A stretch of 64,000 nucleotides of DNA from RGIG5952 sp045627605 (GCA_045627605.1 JAZQOA010000139.1:66900-130899); one strand, 5' to 3'; positions 16,514-27,379 are shown, numbered from the stretch's first letter. Translations and numbers: made by a program. Notes: generated by a model from the letters alone, not told the origin.

Positions 16514-18628
16514 ATGGGAATTTCGAAGTCTTTGTTGGTCGCTGCGGCGTCTCTTGCGCTTCCTTTTCAGCTGACTGCTGGCAGTGTCGTTTACTTTGAT
16601 GCTTCCGCCAACGCTGGCGGTGATGGTTCGTGGTCTTCGCCATACGCTACCATTGCCGATGCCGTGGCGAACTGCGACGACGGCGGCGAGGTGCGCGTCA
16701 AGAGCGGTCTTCATGTACTGAGCGCGGCAGAAGTGGTCATTTCGAAAAGCATCAAGATCATCGGCGGATGGACGGCTGACGGTATTCGCACCGAAGAACC
16801 GTCGGCGACGATTGTCTGCGGTGACGTCAGTCGCAACGACGTTTATCTTGATCTGGGCGGCACGGAAATCGGGCCTGTCGTGGATGCGAATGGCAAGCTG
16901 ATTGAATTTCGCGCACCGACGGCGGCTGAGGTTTGCTGGCGGCTTGACGCGAGCAAGAGAACTGACAACTTGAAGTATTTCGTCAAGGCTGATTCGACGA
17001 GTGCGGTCGGCTCGTTTGCGCATCGGATCGAAGGACTGACGTTGACGGGTTTCGGACAAAATCTGACTGGATGCGTTTATTACGGCGGCAGTTCGGCGTC
17101 CCTGACGATGACCAACTGCTGGGTCGTCGGCAACTACGCGCTTTCCGCGCGCGGCGCGGCAGTCCAGATCGAGACCGACGGCCCGATCACCGACTGCAAG
17201 TTCCTCGGTAATAATGGTGCGGCCGTTGTCTATGGCTCGGGCAATGCCCTGAAGACGGGTGTCACCTCGACATTGGCAACAATTGCGAACTGCGAGTTCG
17301 CCTATGGTTATGCTGATCAGACGGTTAATAACGTCATTGGCTGTGGCGTGATTTGCTATGCCAAGCTGGCCCATTTGTTCGTCCGCGATTGCACGTTCGC
17401 GTGGCTGTACGCCGATGTGAAGGGCACGGCTCAAGGACCAGCCGTCGTCCTCGCTGCGTTGACGGGCACGTCTTACGTGGACGGCGTGCAGGACTGCACA
17501 TTTGAAAATCTGACGATGAAGTCGGTCAATACGAGCGTGCCAACCTTAGTCAACGGCAATCATGGCCCTATGTCGGGCTGTACGTTTGAAAACTGTTCGT
17601 TGGATACTTCCGGCTTTGACAACGGGACGGTTTATCTGGCCAACATCGCGGGGGCGATTACGGACTGCACGTTCCGCAACAACTCCATTTGCTATGAGTC
17701 TTCCGGGAGCCTTGGTACAGTGGCACTGTCGAATCAGACACAGGTCGAGCAGAAGGAGAATGTCTATCTTGGCAATACGGTCGAGGGCGTCAATTGTCAG
17801 AACGTCTACCTTTTTAACTTGCCGGCGTCAATTGGATTCGGCTCGACGCAGGCACCGATCACGGGCCTTGACGTGTGCAACAACACGCTCAAGGGTGGTA
17901 CGGCGATTACCTCGTTGTTTCAATGCAGTTCGTTTTGCCTTCTGAACGCCATGATCGTGGGGAACAAGGCGGAGGGGTATGGTACGGACTGCGTCGCGTC
18001 GACGTTCCGGCGGGCGAGTGTTTCATACCTTCTTTGGTCAACAGTCTATAACAACGATTTTCCGATTGAGTTCTATGGCTACCAGAACAAGAACAACCAT
18101 CAGGTCTACGCCAACTCGTCCATCATTTGGCGCGATGCGTCTCTGGGCGAATACACGGTGTCGGAGAGTCTGCTGATGTCCAAAGGACAGATTGTCATCC
18201 GTCATGTGTGTATGAGCGGCGTTAAGGAGGGTGACGAGTGCATTGGGGCGACAGGGACAGGCGCGGGTAATACCATTGGCCTTTTTACGGACGATCCGAA
18301 ATTCGCGCCCTCGTTGCAGACGGACGAATCGGGCCGTGTCTATGCGGTGCTTTCGCGGCAGTCACCTTATAAGAGGAGTGGCTATTATCCGCTTCGCAGT
18401 CTGGACGATACGGCGTCGAACGCCAAGAAGGGTTCCATCACATTCAACTGCGCCGAAAACGGGTATCGCGAGGTCGCGAGCAATACGAATTACCACACCA
18501 ATTCCCAACCTCAGACCGAGGAGTCCGTGGTGGATTTTCTGGGCGCGGAGCGTATCGACGGCAACGTCGCCCTTGGCGCGGTGCAGCAACTCTACCGCAA
18601 TGACGTGTTGATTCTCAGTATTCGTTAA
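16514..18628 (+). CDS. Secreted right-handed beta-helix protein
   Basis: The 704-residue protein has a signal peptide (MGISKSLLVAAASLALPFQ, cleavage near LTAG) and then a single large parallel beta-helix beginning VVYFDASANAGGDGSWSSPY with the usual IRV-SG-H cap. Its coils repeat short N-C/D-C motifs (MTNCWVVGN, IANCEFAYG, VRDCTFAWL, MSGCTFENCS, ITDCTFRNNS). The C-terminus is LYRNDVLILSIR, ending like its larger relatives in a short hydrophobic stretch plus a basic residue. AAGAAGGG lies somewhat far (about 13 bases) from the ATG. The coding sequence is visibly less GC-rich than the neighbouring giants. The role is probably surface glycan binding or adhesion; no catalytic residues are assigned. 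Confidence 0.75.
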   Translation: MGISKSLLVAAASLALPFQLTAGSVVYFDASANAGGDGSWSSPYATIADAVANCDDGGEVRVKSGLHVLSAAEVVISKSIKIIGGWTADGIRTEEPSATIVCGDVSRNDVYLDLGGTEIGPVVDANGKLIEFRAPTAAEVCWRLDASKRTDNLKYFVKADSTSAVGSFAHRIEGLTLTGFGQNLTGCVYYGGSSASLTMTNCWVVGNYALSARGAAVQIETDGPITDCKFLGNNGAAVVYGSGNALKTGVTSTLATIANCEFAYGYADQTVNNVIGCGVICYAKLAHLFVRDCTFAWLYADVKGTAQGPAVVLAALTGTSYVDGVQDCTFENLTMKSVNTSVPTLVNGNHGPMSGCTFENCSLDTSGFDNGTVYLANIAGAITDCTFRNNSICYESSGSLGTVALSNQTQVEQKENVYLGNTVEGVNCQNVYLFNLPASIGFGSTQAPITGLDVCNNTLKGGTAITSLFQCSSFCLLNAMIVGNKAEGYGTDCVASTFRRASVSYLLWSTVYNNDFPIEFYGYQNKNNHQVYANSSIIWRDASLGEYTVSESLLMSKGQIVIRHVCMSGVKEGDECIGATGTGAGNTIGLFTDDPKFAPSLQTDESGRVYAVLSRQSPYKRSGYYPLRSLDDTASNAKKGSITFNCAENGYREVASNTNYHTNSQPQTEESVVDFLGAERIDGNVALGAVQQLYRNDVLILSIR

Positions 18629-18634
18629 CTTGCA

Positions 18635-20335
18635 ATGTGTGTTCAGCCCCCGATGTTCCCATTTTGCATCCACGGTGGACCTGCGGCGGGATCCGCCGCA
18701 GATGTGTCGTTCCTAAACGCTCGACCTGCGGGTGCGGATGGTTTTGTCCGCGTCGAGCAAGGGCAATTCGTCACGGACAAAGGCGTCGTCAGGTTTTCAG
18801 GGGTTAATCTCACGGGACCTGCGAACTTCCCATCGCATGACGATGCTTCGAACCTGGCCGACGCCCTTTCTCGCTATGGAATCAACGGCGTCCGGCTTCA
18901 CTTTGCCGATGTTGCGGGCGACTATTCCAACTTCATGCTTTCCGGCGAACCCTGCCTCGTCGAGGAGGGTTCGACTGTTGAGCGCTTTGAGTTCAATTCG
19001 GTTCAACTCGATAAATTCGAGTTTCTCGTCTCTGAACTGAAAAAACGCGGCGTCTATGTCGACCTCAACCTCCATGTCGGCCGCTTTCACAACCGCCTCG
19101 GCGCGCGCAAAGGCGCAACGCTCTATGACGAAGCCCTCATTGCCTCGCAAAAGGAATATGCGCGTCGCCTCCTCAATCATGTGAATCCATACACCGGACT
19201 TGCATGGAAGGATGATGCGGCCGTGGCTATTGTTGAGATCGCCAATGAGGATTCGATTTTCCGTCCATGGGGGCCCGAATTCGCCTGGATAAAAGGAGCG
19301 GACGAGCCTTTCAAGAAATTTCTTCTGAAAGTTGAAAAATCATTTTACGCGGAAATGCGACGCTACCTCATTGAGGATGTCGGGGTAAAGTGCGCCATCG
19401 CAGGTTCGCAGCTCTGCGCCTCGCCGTTTGAGGTCCAGCAGATGTTTGACGTGACGATCGACAACCGATACTGGTGCCATCCGCACAATGCCGGCTCTCC
19501 AGAATGGTCGTTCGTCGATGCGCCACTTTCGGACTTCGCCAATGGCGCTGGCGATCCGCTTGCGTTGATGTCGCAAGAGAAGACGCCAGACAGGGCCTTT
19601 GTCGTTACGGAATACGGTCATCCATATCCAAACTCATATGGATGCGAGACTCTTCCTCTCCTCGGCGCAGCTGCAACTGTTGGTGGCTGGTCTGGCATTT
19701 TTGCGTATTCATTTGCGCACCGCGCGGCACCGCTTCCCGAATATGTGCCGTTCTTCTTCACAATAGGTGAACGCGCTGATGTCTTATGCCATCAGCCCGC
19801 CGTGTCGGTTATGTTCCGGACGCTTGGCGGGATGCCGCGTGATTCATTTGTCCGCGAGTGTGGCAACCCCGGCGAGGGATATGCGCTTTTTGCCTCGCCG
19901 GAGGTCAAATTCTTTTCAGGTTGGACCGATGGACGTTGCTTTGACCTTGGCGACGGGATTGCGCTTTCATTCAAGGGGCAGGAAAACGCCTTCGCAACGG
20001 TTTCGCTACTCCGTCGCGAAGGCGGATGGCTCGTGGCCGCAACGTCAAGCGGGAAAAATACGGGCACAAGACTTACGGAGGTTGGTCGTACGCCCGAGAA
20101 CTATCCGGTGCTTGCCGGACGTGGAGGAAATTGGGGAAATGCGCCAATCCTTTACGCAGGAGTGGAGGCTGAGTTGAGCGTCGATTGTGGCAAGGGGCCG
20201 GTTTCTTGCCACGCACTCAATGGGAATGGTCTGGAACGCGCTGAAGTTTGCGTCAGGCGCACGGGGGCTGGTGCTGTGACCATTCGCCTGGCGCCATCAT
20301 GCCGTACGCTGTGGTATTTGATTCGTTTGGCGTAG
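18635..20335 (+). CDS. GH5-like glycoside hydrolase (start uncertain)
   Basis: About 566 residues with a TIM-barrel layout like GH5 and related cellulase-type enzymes: FSGVNLTGPANFPSHDD, then YGINGVRLHF, VYVDLNLHVGR, the acid/base motif AIVEIANEDS (Glu about 205) and the nucleophile strand FVVTEYGHP (Glu about 326), then GGWSGIFAYSFAHR. A beta-rich C-terminal domain follows from about residue 400. The only upstream start, ATG 18635, is six bases after the previous stop, with no clear ribosome site, and the first 20 residues are not a signal peptide. The 5' end therefore may be altered, or translation may be re-initiated from the upstream gene. An eight-base-pair hairpin lies at 18681-18701. 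Confidence 0.7.
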   Translation: MCVQPPMFPFCIHGGPAAGSAADVSFLNARPAGADGFVRVEQGQFVTDKGVVRFSGVNLTGPANFPSHDDASNLADALSRYGINGVRLHFADVAGDYSNFMLSGEPCLVEEGSTVERFEFNSVQLDKFEFLVSELKKRGVYVDLNLHVGRFHNRLGARKGATLYDEALIASQKEYARRLLNHVNPYTGLAWKDDAAVAIVEIANEDSIFRPWGPEFAWIKGADEPFKKFLLKVEKSFYAEMRRYLIEDVGVKCAIAGSQLCASPFEVQQMFDVTIDNRYWCHPHNAGSPEWSFVDAPLSDFANGAGDPLALMSQEKTPDRAFVVTEYGHPYPNSYGCETLPLLGAAATVGGWSGIFAYSFAHRAAPLPEYVPFFFTIGERADVLCHQPAVSVMFRTLGGMPRDSFVRECGNPGEGYALFASPEVKFFSGWTDGRCFDLGDGIALSFKGQENAFATVSLLRREGGWLVAATSSGKNTGTRLTEVGRTPENYPVLAGRGGNWGNAPILYAGVEAELSVDCGKGPVSCHALNGNGLERAEVCVRRTGAGAVTIRLAPSCRTLWYLIRLA

Positions 20336-20401
20336 TAGGCGTCCGCGACGAATTTTCTAACGTAAAACTACGGAATTTGCTAAAATTACTAATTTGTTTT
20401 C

Positions 20402-20437
20402 ATGGCTAATGGTCATAAATCCACTTCTTTTGATTCA
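20402..20437 (+). promoter_or_regulatory. Element shared upstream of both giant beta-helix genes, copy 2
   Basis: ATGGCTAATGGTCATAAATC, then CAC and GATTCA, matches 7133-7169 closely and lies about 85 bases before the ATG at 20521. Confidence 0.45.
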
Positions 20438-20520
20438 GACGATCATGCAATGTCTGTGGTCGTGGCTTGCGAGAGCGACGGCCACAGGGGCAATTCCCTT
20501 TGAGGAAAGGATGGTACGAA

Positions 20521-23500
20521 ATGGTCAATGCTTTTCGCTGGGCAAAGTTAGGCGCAGGGAAGTCGCGCATCAGGTTTGATGAGGGCGAAGTCTCTTCGGC
20601 GAAGTCGAGGTGCGGGGGTCTTCTCCGCAAAGGACTGGTGGCGGTTTGTGCGCTCGTCGTTTCCGGCAGCGCCATGGCCGCGACCTGGTGGGTCGCGACG
20701 GACGGCAGCGATGCGGCGGCGGGCAGCGAGGAGGCGCCGTTCGCGACGCTCTCGAACGCCTTCGCCCATGCGTCGGGCGAAACGCGCGACACAATCCGCA
20801 TCAAGGACGGCACGTATCCCTCGACGGGCGCAATCATCGTCAACAAGGCGGTGGAAATCGTCGGCAACGATGCCGACCGCTCGCAGGTTGTCATCGACGG
20901 CGAGAAGACGAAGGCGCTGCTCGGCATCAGCCATGCGGACGTCTTCGTGCACGGCATTACCTTTGCGAACGGAGGGAGTACGGCGACTATTCCCAATGTG
21001 TCGCATCCCTCGTTTTTCGCCTGTAACTTTGAGATGTCGGCCGGTGTCGTCTCCAACTGCACGATCAAGTCCGGTAAGTCGACATACACGGGCAATCTGG
21101 CGATGATGCACGGGGCGCCGAAACTCATCGACTGTCTTCTTGACAATGGCGCCATGAACGATACTGGCTCTCTCGCCTGTCGCGGTGGTGGCGTGAAGAT
21201 GTCAGGATCCGCCGAAATGATTAACTGCGTGGTCACGAACTGCTGCGCGGCGCTCGGCGCGGGTGTGTATATGGAAAGCTCCGCCAAGCTTTATGGTTGC
21301 AAGGTCGTCGGGAATCGCGTGAGATCCGATGCGTCCAACGCCGGTCTCTATGTCAGCGGTTCGGCCGTTGTCTCCAACTGCGTCGTCCGCGACAACGTCA
21401 CGTCCGACGCAAAGCCGGCGCCGGCGCGCGGCGTCTACCAGACGGGCGGCACGATTATCAATACGCTTATCACCGGACATGCCTCGTCCAATGGCGGCGG
21501 TGTCTATAAGACCAACGGTTCGCTCGTCAACTGCACGGTCGCAGGCAACACGGCGACGACGGCGGGTGCGGGCGTCTACCAAACTAACGGTTCGATCGTC
21601 AACACCGCGGTCGGTTCGCTTACTTCGATGGACGCGGTGAAGCTGGCGGGCGGTACGGCGTCGCATTCGTGCGGCACGGGCCTCACGACGGACGCGAACG
21701 GCAACTTCGGCGTGAACCCGATCTTCCGCGACGAGGCGAACGGCGACTATACGCTGAAGGGCTCGTCGCCGTGCGTCGACGCGGGCGAGGAGAAGGCCTG
21801 GCATGCGGACGCGAAGGACATTTCTGGCGAGAACGCCCGCGTCCTCGACGGTAATGGCGACGGCGTTGCGGCGGTAGACATCGGCGCGTACGAGTACGAT
21901 TCGACGAAGGCGCCGCTGGAGCTCTCGTTCTCGGCGGTGGCGGAAGCGGGAGACGATTTGCCGCGCACGACCGTTTTCAAACCGTGCTTCGAGGGCGCTT
22001 ACGGCGAAGTCACGAAGGTCGTCTGGGACTTTGGTGACGGTACAACCGATGAGAGAACGACGCTCGAACCGGTCGAACACCAATACGAGTCCGCCGGCTA
22101 TTTCACTGTGAAGCTTACGGTTACGACGACCGAGGCGGGCGAGAAGACGAGCGAGATGAAAGATGCGGTGAAGATTAAGCCGACGACCGTTTACATGTCG
22201 ACGACGGGGTCGGCGACGCCGCCGTATGACTCGCCCGCCAGGGCGACTGCGAGCATTGCGGATGCGCTTTCGGCGCTGGCGATTCCGGCAACGGGGCGGG
22301 CGCGCATCATCGTCGACGACGGCACGTATGACGCGCCAGAGCTCAGGCAAATCATTGATAACCCGATTGAGATCGTGGGCAACGACGCGAATCCGACGGC
22401 CGTCACCTTCGACGGACAGAATGCGCGGTCGTTCGCCGCGTTGAACCATGCCGACGCGTTCGTTCACGGCATTCGCGTCTACCGTGCGAAGATCGGAAGC
22501 GTTTCGCAGACCGTCAGCGGATGCGGCTCCTACTCCGGCTCGCCCTTTGAGGTGGTGAAGGGCGTCATCTCGAATTGCGTTATGGAGACGTGCAGCGGCG
22601 GATTTGCCGGAGGCATCTCCGTTCAGAACAACACCTCGGCGAAGGTCTATGACACGTTGATCACCGGCATCACGACGTCCGATCACGGTTCTGCCGGCTA
22701 TGGCGGCGGATTGCGCGTCTACGGCGGATTGGTGCAGAACTGCGTCATATCGAACAGCGCCTGCAAGTACGGTTCCGGCGCATATGTCAAGGGCGGCACG
22801 GTCCGCGGCTGTCTTTTCGTCGACAATGCGGGATCGGATGCGGCTGCCGGCGCTGGCATCTACCTTGAGGGCGGCACGGTCGAGAACTGTGTCATTGTCA
22901 GAAACAAGACGGCGTCTGGAGGTTCGGGCGGCGGCGCGTATGTCTGCGGCGGGACGCTGCGGAACTCGCTGGTCGCCTGGAACTCGACGCCGAGCGGCAC
23001 GGGTAGCGGCGCGTTCTTGAAGTCCGGCAACATCCAGAATTGCACGGTCGCCGAGAATGAGGGCGGCACCGTCTGCAATGGTGTGCACCTGACGGGCGGT
23101 ACGCTCGTCAACTCGGCTGTGAGCGGCGTGGCGGCGCCCGTCAACATCGTGAGTGGCACGGTGAAGAGCTGTTGCGCCCTGTCGCTGGCGACGGATGCGA
23201 CGACAGGCAACACCCAGGCCGAGCCGGGGTTCCGCGATGCGGCGGCGGGCGATTTCACGCTGCTCGGGTCTTCGAAGTGCGTTGATGCGGGCGAGGAGCT
23301 TCCCTGGCATGCGGACGCGACGGATCTCACGGGCGAGACGCCGCGCGTCCTGCGGGGGAAGGTTGCGGAGCGCGTCGACATCGGCGCGTACGAGTACGAT
23401 CCGTCGAAAGCGCCGGCGTCGATCTCGTTTTCTGTGACGGGTGGCGAGGCGGTCGTGACGCCGCATACCGCAACCTTCACCCTGTCGCCGGAAGGTGAGT

Positions 23501-24867
23501 GCGGCGAGATCACGAGCTGCACGTGGGATTTCGGCGATGGGGAGTCCGAATCGACGGACAGTCCGGATCCCGTGTCCCACACCTATGCGGACGTCGGCTT
23601 CTACACGGTTTCGGTGTCGGTTGAGACGACGCTCAGGGGGACGCTCTCGGCGACGAATTCCCCTGCGGTGCGCATCAAGCCGTCCGTTGTCTACGTGGCG
23701 ACGAACGGCACGCACGTCGCACCGTTCCACACCTTGACGACGGCGGCGACCAACATCACTGACGCCTTGAAGGAGCTTGGCTATCCGACGGACGGCACGC
23801 GGGCGAAGGTGATTGTCTCCGATGGCATCTATCCGGCGCCCAGGGAACGCGTGAACCTGTCGACGGCGGTCGAGATCGCCGGCAATGACGCCGATCCGAC
23901 GGCGGTCACGATTGACGGCGAGAATGCACGCGAGTTCTTCTTCCTCGACCATGCGCAGGTGTTCGTTCACGGTCTGCGTTTCTACCGCGGGTATGGAAAC
24001 TCGTCGGCGAGTTCTGCCGAGGGAGCGCCGACCTATGCCCATGCGCTGTTTGAGATCCGTCAGGGAATTGCGTCAAATTGCGTATTCGAATCCAACAACA
24101 ACTGGTTTGCTCCTCTGTCGGCTTGGAAAACCGGCGTTCTGGTCGACTCCCTGATTTCCGGTGGCACCAACCGCGATGGCAACGGCTATTCCGGCGGCGC
24201 GGGTCACGGCGGCGGCATGAAGCTCTTCGACTCGGCGGTCTGCCGCGGCTGCACGTTCACGAATTGCACGGCACGCTGGGGCGGGGCGCTCGCGATCCGC
24301 GGCGGAACGGCCGAGAACTGCACGTTCGTTGGCAATAAGGCGTCTGGCGGGGATAACAACGGCAACTGGGGTGGTGGTGTCTACCAGACGGCTGGCACGT
24401 TGCGCGGTGCGCTTATCGTCGGCAACAAGGCCAACAATGGTGCGGGTGGACTTCATCAGGAAGGCGGCACGGCGGTCAACGTGACGATTGCGGACAACGT
24501 CTCGCCGGCGTCGGCGGGTGCGAAGGTGGCGGGGACGCTCGTCAACTCGATTGTCGTCGGGAAGGGCGAGTACGATCCGGCGAATCCGCCGCTTGTCGTG
24601 AGCGGCGCGGGCTCGGTCCGAAAATGCTGTTCGCCTTCGCTTGACGCGGCGGACTGCCTGTCGGACGATCCGCGGTTCGTCCGGCGCGAAGCCGGAAATT
24701 ACGCTATCCGCAAGTCCTCGAAGTGCGTGGGCTTCGGTGACAACGCGGCATGGCCGAACCTCGAGGCGGCCGTTGACCTAAGCGGTCAGCCGCGTCTCCG
24801 GGGATTGCAAATTGATCTTGGCGGCTACGAGTCGAATGGCGGGGGCTTCCTGATGATCGTGAGATAG
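20521..24867 (+). CDS. Giant secreted right-handed beta-helix protein with PKD domains
   Basis: The protein is about 1448 residues. The long signal peptide has a roughly 35-residue charged leader before GLVAVCALVVSGSAMA (cleavage near residue 53). Three beta-helix modules open with WWVATDGSDAAAGSEEAPF, VYMSTTGSATPPYDSP and VYVATNGTHVAPFHTL. The first two end in choice-of-anchor-Q-like ADATDLTGE/VDIGAYEYD segments. Two clear PKD domains (WDFGDGTTDE and WDFGDGESES) separate the modules. The last residues are GGYESNGGGFLMIVR. The ATG at 20521 is preceded at nine bases by GAGGAAAGG. It shares architecture and C-terminal tail with the 7341 gene. The likely role is surface adhesion or glycan binding. 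A strong terminator follows. Confidence 0.85.
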   Translation: MVNAFRWAKLGAGKSRIRFDEGEVSSAKSRCGGLLRKGLVAVCALVVSGSAMAATWWVATDGSDAAAGSEEAPFATLSNAFAHASGETRDTIRIKDGTYPSTGAIIVNKAVEIVGNDADRSQVVIDGEKTKALLGISHADVFVHGITFANGGSTATIPNVSHPSFFACNFEMSAGVVSNCTIKSGKSTYTGNLAMMHGAPKLIDCLLDNGAMNDTGSLACRGGGVKMSGSAEMINCVVTNCCAALGAGVYMESSAKLYGCKVVGNRVRSDASNAGLYVSGSAVVSNCVVRDNVTSDAKPAPARGVYQTGGTIINTLITGHASSNGGGVYKTNGSLVNCTVAGNTATTAGAGVYQTNGSIVNTAVGSLTSMDAVKLAGGTASHSCGTGLTTDANGNFGVNPIFRDEANGDYTLKGSSPCVDAGEEKAWHADAKDISGENARVLDGNGDGVAAVDIGAYEYDSTKAPLELSFSAVAEAGDDLPRTTVFKPCFEGAYGEVTKVVWDFGDGTTDERTTLEPVEHQYESAGYFTVKLTVTTTEAGEKTSEMKDAVKIKPTTVYMSTTGSATPPYDSPARATASIADALSALAIPATGRARIIVDDGTYDAPELRQIIDNPIEIVGNDANPTAVTFDGQNARSFAALNHADAFVHGIRVYRAKIGSVSQTVSGCGSYSGSPFEVVKGVISNCVMETCSGGFAGGISVQNNTSAKVYDTLITGITTSDHGSAGYGGGLRVYGGLVQNCVISNSACKYGSGAYVKGGTVRGCLFVDNAGSDAAAGAGIYLEGGTVENCVIVRNKTASGGSGGGAYVCGGTLRNSLVAWNSTPSGTGSGAFLKSGNIQNCTVAENEGGTVCNGVHLTGGTLVNSAVSGVAAPVNIVSGTVKSCCALSLATDATTGNTQAEPGFRDAAAGDFTLLGSSKCVDAGEELPWHADATDLTGETPRVLRGKVAERVDIGAYEYDPSKAPASISFSVTGGEAVVTPHTATFTLSPEGECGEITSCTWDFGDGESESTDSPDPVSHTYADVGFYTVSVSVETTLRGTLSATNSPAVRIKPSVVYVATNGTHVAPFHTLTTAATNITDALKELGYPTDGTRAKVIVSDGIYPAPRERVNLSTAVEIAGNDADPTAVTIDGENAREFFFLDHAQVFVHGLRFYRGYGNSSASSAEGAPTYAHALFEIRQGIASNCVFESNNNWFAPLSAWKTGVLVDSLISGGTNRDGNGYSGGAGHGGGMKLFDSAVCRGCTFTNCTARWGGALAIRGGTAENCTFVGNKASGGDNNGNWGGGVYQTAGTLRGALIVGNKANNGAGGLHQEGGTAVNVTIADNVSPASAGAKVAGTLVNSIVVGKGEYDPANPPLVVSGAGSVRKCCSPSLDAADCLSDDPRFVRREAGNYAIRKSSKCVGFGDNAAWPNLEAAVDLSGQPRLRGLQIDLGGYESNGGGFLMIVR

Positions 24868-24932
24868 GAGCCTGCTGTGAATTTGAGCCGTGTAGAGGTG
24901 TAGAGATGGGGAGTCCAGCACCAGCGCGCATG

Positions 24933-24966
24933 AAAAAAGGCCGGCGGAATCCCGCCGGCCTTTTTT
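24933..24966. terminator. Bidirectional intrinsic terminator
   Basis: AAAAAAGGCCGGCGG, loop, CCGCCGGCCTTTTTT: a perfect GC stem flanked by A and T runs. It can stop transcription from both the beta-helix gene and icd. Confidence 0.9.
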
Positions 24967-24987
24967 CGCCCTACAGTATGAAAGCCG

Positions 24988-26247
<1,260 letters not shown>

Positions 26248-26258
26248 TTTGGGACGCC

Positions 26259-27272
26259 TTACTTCACAAGGTTGCGCTTGACGAGTTCCTCGGCGATTTC
26301 GACGGCGTTGAGGGCCGCGCCGCGGAGAAGCTGGTCGCCCGAGACGAACATTTCGAGCCCGCGCTTGTCGTTGCGCGAAATGTCCTGGCGGATGCGGCCG
26401 GCGAGAACATCGTACTTCGCCGTCGCGTCAAGCGGCATCGGGTAGGCGTTGGCGAGCGGATCGTCGACGACCTTGACGCCGGTGCTCTTCGCGAGGATTT
26501 CGCGCGCCTCGGCGGGCGTGATTTCCTCCTCGAACTCGAGGTTGAGCGACTCGGAGTGGGCGCGGGGAATCGGCACGCGCACGCAGGTGCACGAAACGAG
26601 CAGGTCGGGGGCGTGGAGCATCTTGCGCGCCTCGTTGCGCATCTTGAGCTCCTCGAGCGTATACCAGTTGGTCTCGTCGAACTTGTCGATGTGGGGAATC
26701 AGGTTGTAGGTGAGCTGGTGGGCGAAGGCCTCGACTTTGAGTGGCTTGCCCGCCGCCATGTCGTGCATCTGGTCCTCAAGTTCCTGCATGCCCTTGGCTC
26801 CGGCGCCGGAAGCGGCCTGGTAGGTGGAGGCGACGAGGCGGCGGAGTTTTTTGACGCGGTGCAACGGCGCCACGGCCTCGAGCATGATCGCGGTCGTGCA
26901 GTTGGGGTTGGCGATGACGCCCTTGTGTCCTTCGAGGTCTTCGGCGTTGACCTGCGGAACGACGAGCGGCACGTCCGGATCCTGGCGGAAGGCGCGGGAG
27001 TTGTCGATCATCACGGCGCCAGCCGCGACGACGGCGTCCTTGAACTCGATCGAGGCGCTGGTGCCGCCCGCGAAGAGAACGATGTCGAGGCCCTTGAAGG
27101 AGTCCTTGGTCGTGGGAAGCACGTGGAATGTCTCCCCGGCGATAACCTCGTCGCGTTCGCGCGAGGCGAAAACCTGGATGGATTCGGCGGGGAACTGGCG
27201 CGAGCGGAGCACGCTGATCATTTCGGCGCCCACTGCGCCGACGCCGACGAGACCGACTTTGTACTGTTTCAT
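26259..27272 (-). CDS. asd: Aspartate-semialdehyde dehydrogenase
   Basis: The 337-residue enzyme reduces aspartyl-phosphate to aspartate semialdehyde, feeding lysine/diaminopimelate, methionine and threonine synthesis. The N-terminal nucleotide-binding motif is VGLVGVGAVGAEM. The catalytic cysteine lies in ANPNCTTA (Cys125), followed by ASTYQAASGAGAKGM and the substrate-binding segment VRVPIPRAHSES. AAGGAC lies upstream of the ATG. It is probably the first gene of an asd-icd unit, since the terminator of the upstream gene lies at 27344-27368. Confidence 0.96.
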   Translation of the reverse strand: MKQYKVGLVGVGAVGAEMISVLRSRQFPAESIQVFASRERDEVIAGETFHVLPTTKDSFKGLDIVLFAGGTSASIEFKDAVVAAGAVMIDNSRAFRQDPDVPLVVPQVNAEDLEGHKGVIANPNCTTAIMLEAVAPLHRVKKLRRLVASTYQAASGAGAKGMQELEDQMHDMAAGKPLKVEAFAHQLTYNLIPHIDKFDETNWYTLEELKMRNEARKMLHAPDLLVSCTCVRVPIPRAHSESLNLEFEEEITPAEAREILAKSTGVKVVDDPLANAYPMPLDATAKYDVLAGRIRQDISRNDKRGLEMFVSGDQLLRGAALNAVEIAEELVKRNLVK

Positions 27273-27343
27273 GTTTTGGGGTGTCCTTGTTGCCGCGGGG
27301 AAAGCCGCGTTGGTTTTAAGTTGGATGTGGAGTGCAAAAAAGA

Positions 27344-27368
27344 AGGCGCGGCGTCTTGCGCCGCGCCT
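27344..27368 (-). terminator. Intrinsic terminator of the long greA gene
   Basis: Read on the minus strand, AGGCGCGGCG and CGCCGCGCCT form a ten-base-pair stem followed within a few bases by a T6 run (27335-27341 on the map). Confidence 0.8.
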
Positions 27369-27379
27369 CGTTGAGCGCC

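Noticed and set aside
21202..24042. 946-codon minus-strand open frame
   Set aside because: Antisense to the second giant beta-helix gene; the repeat structure on the plus strand explains it.
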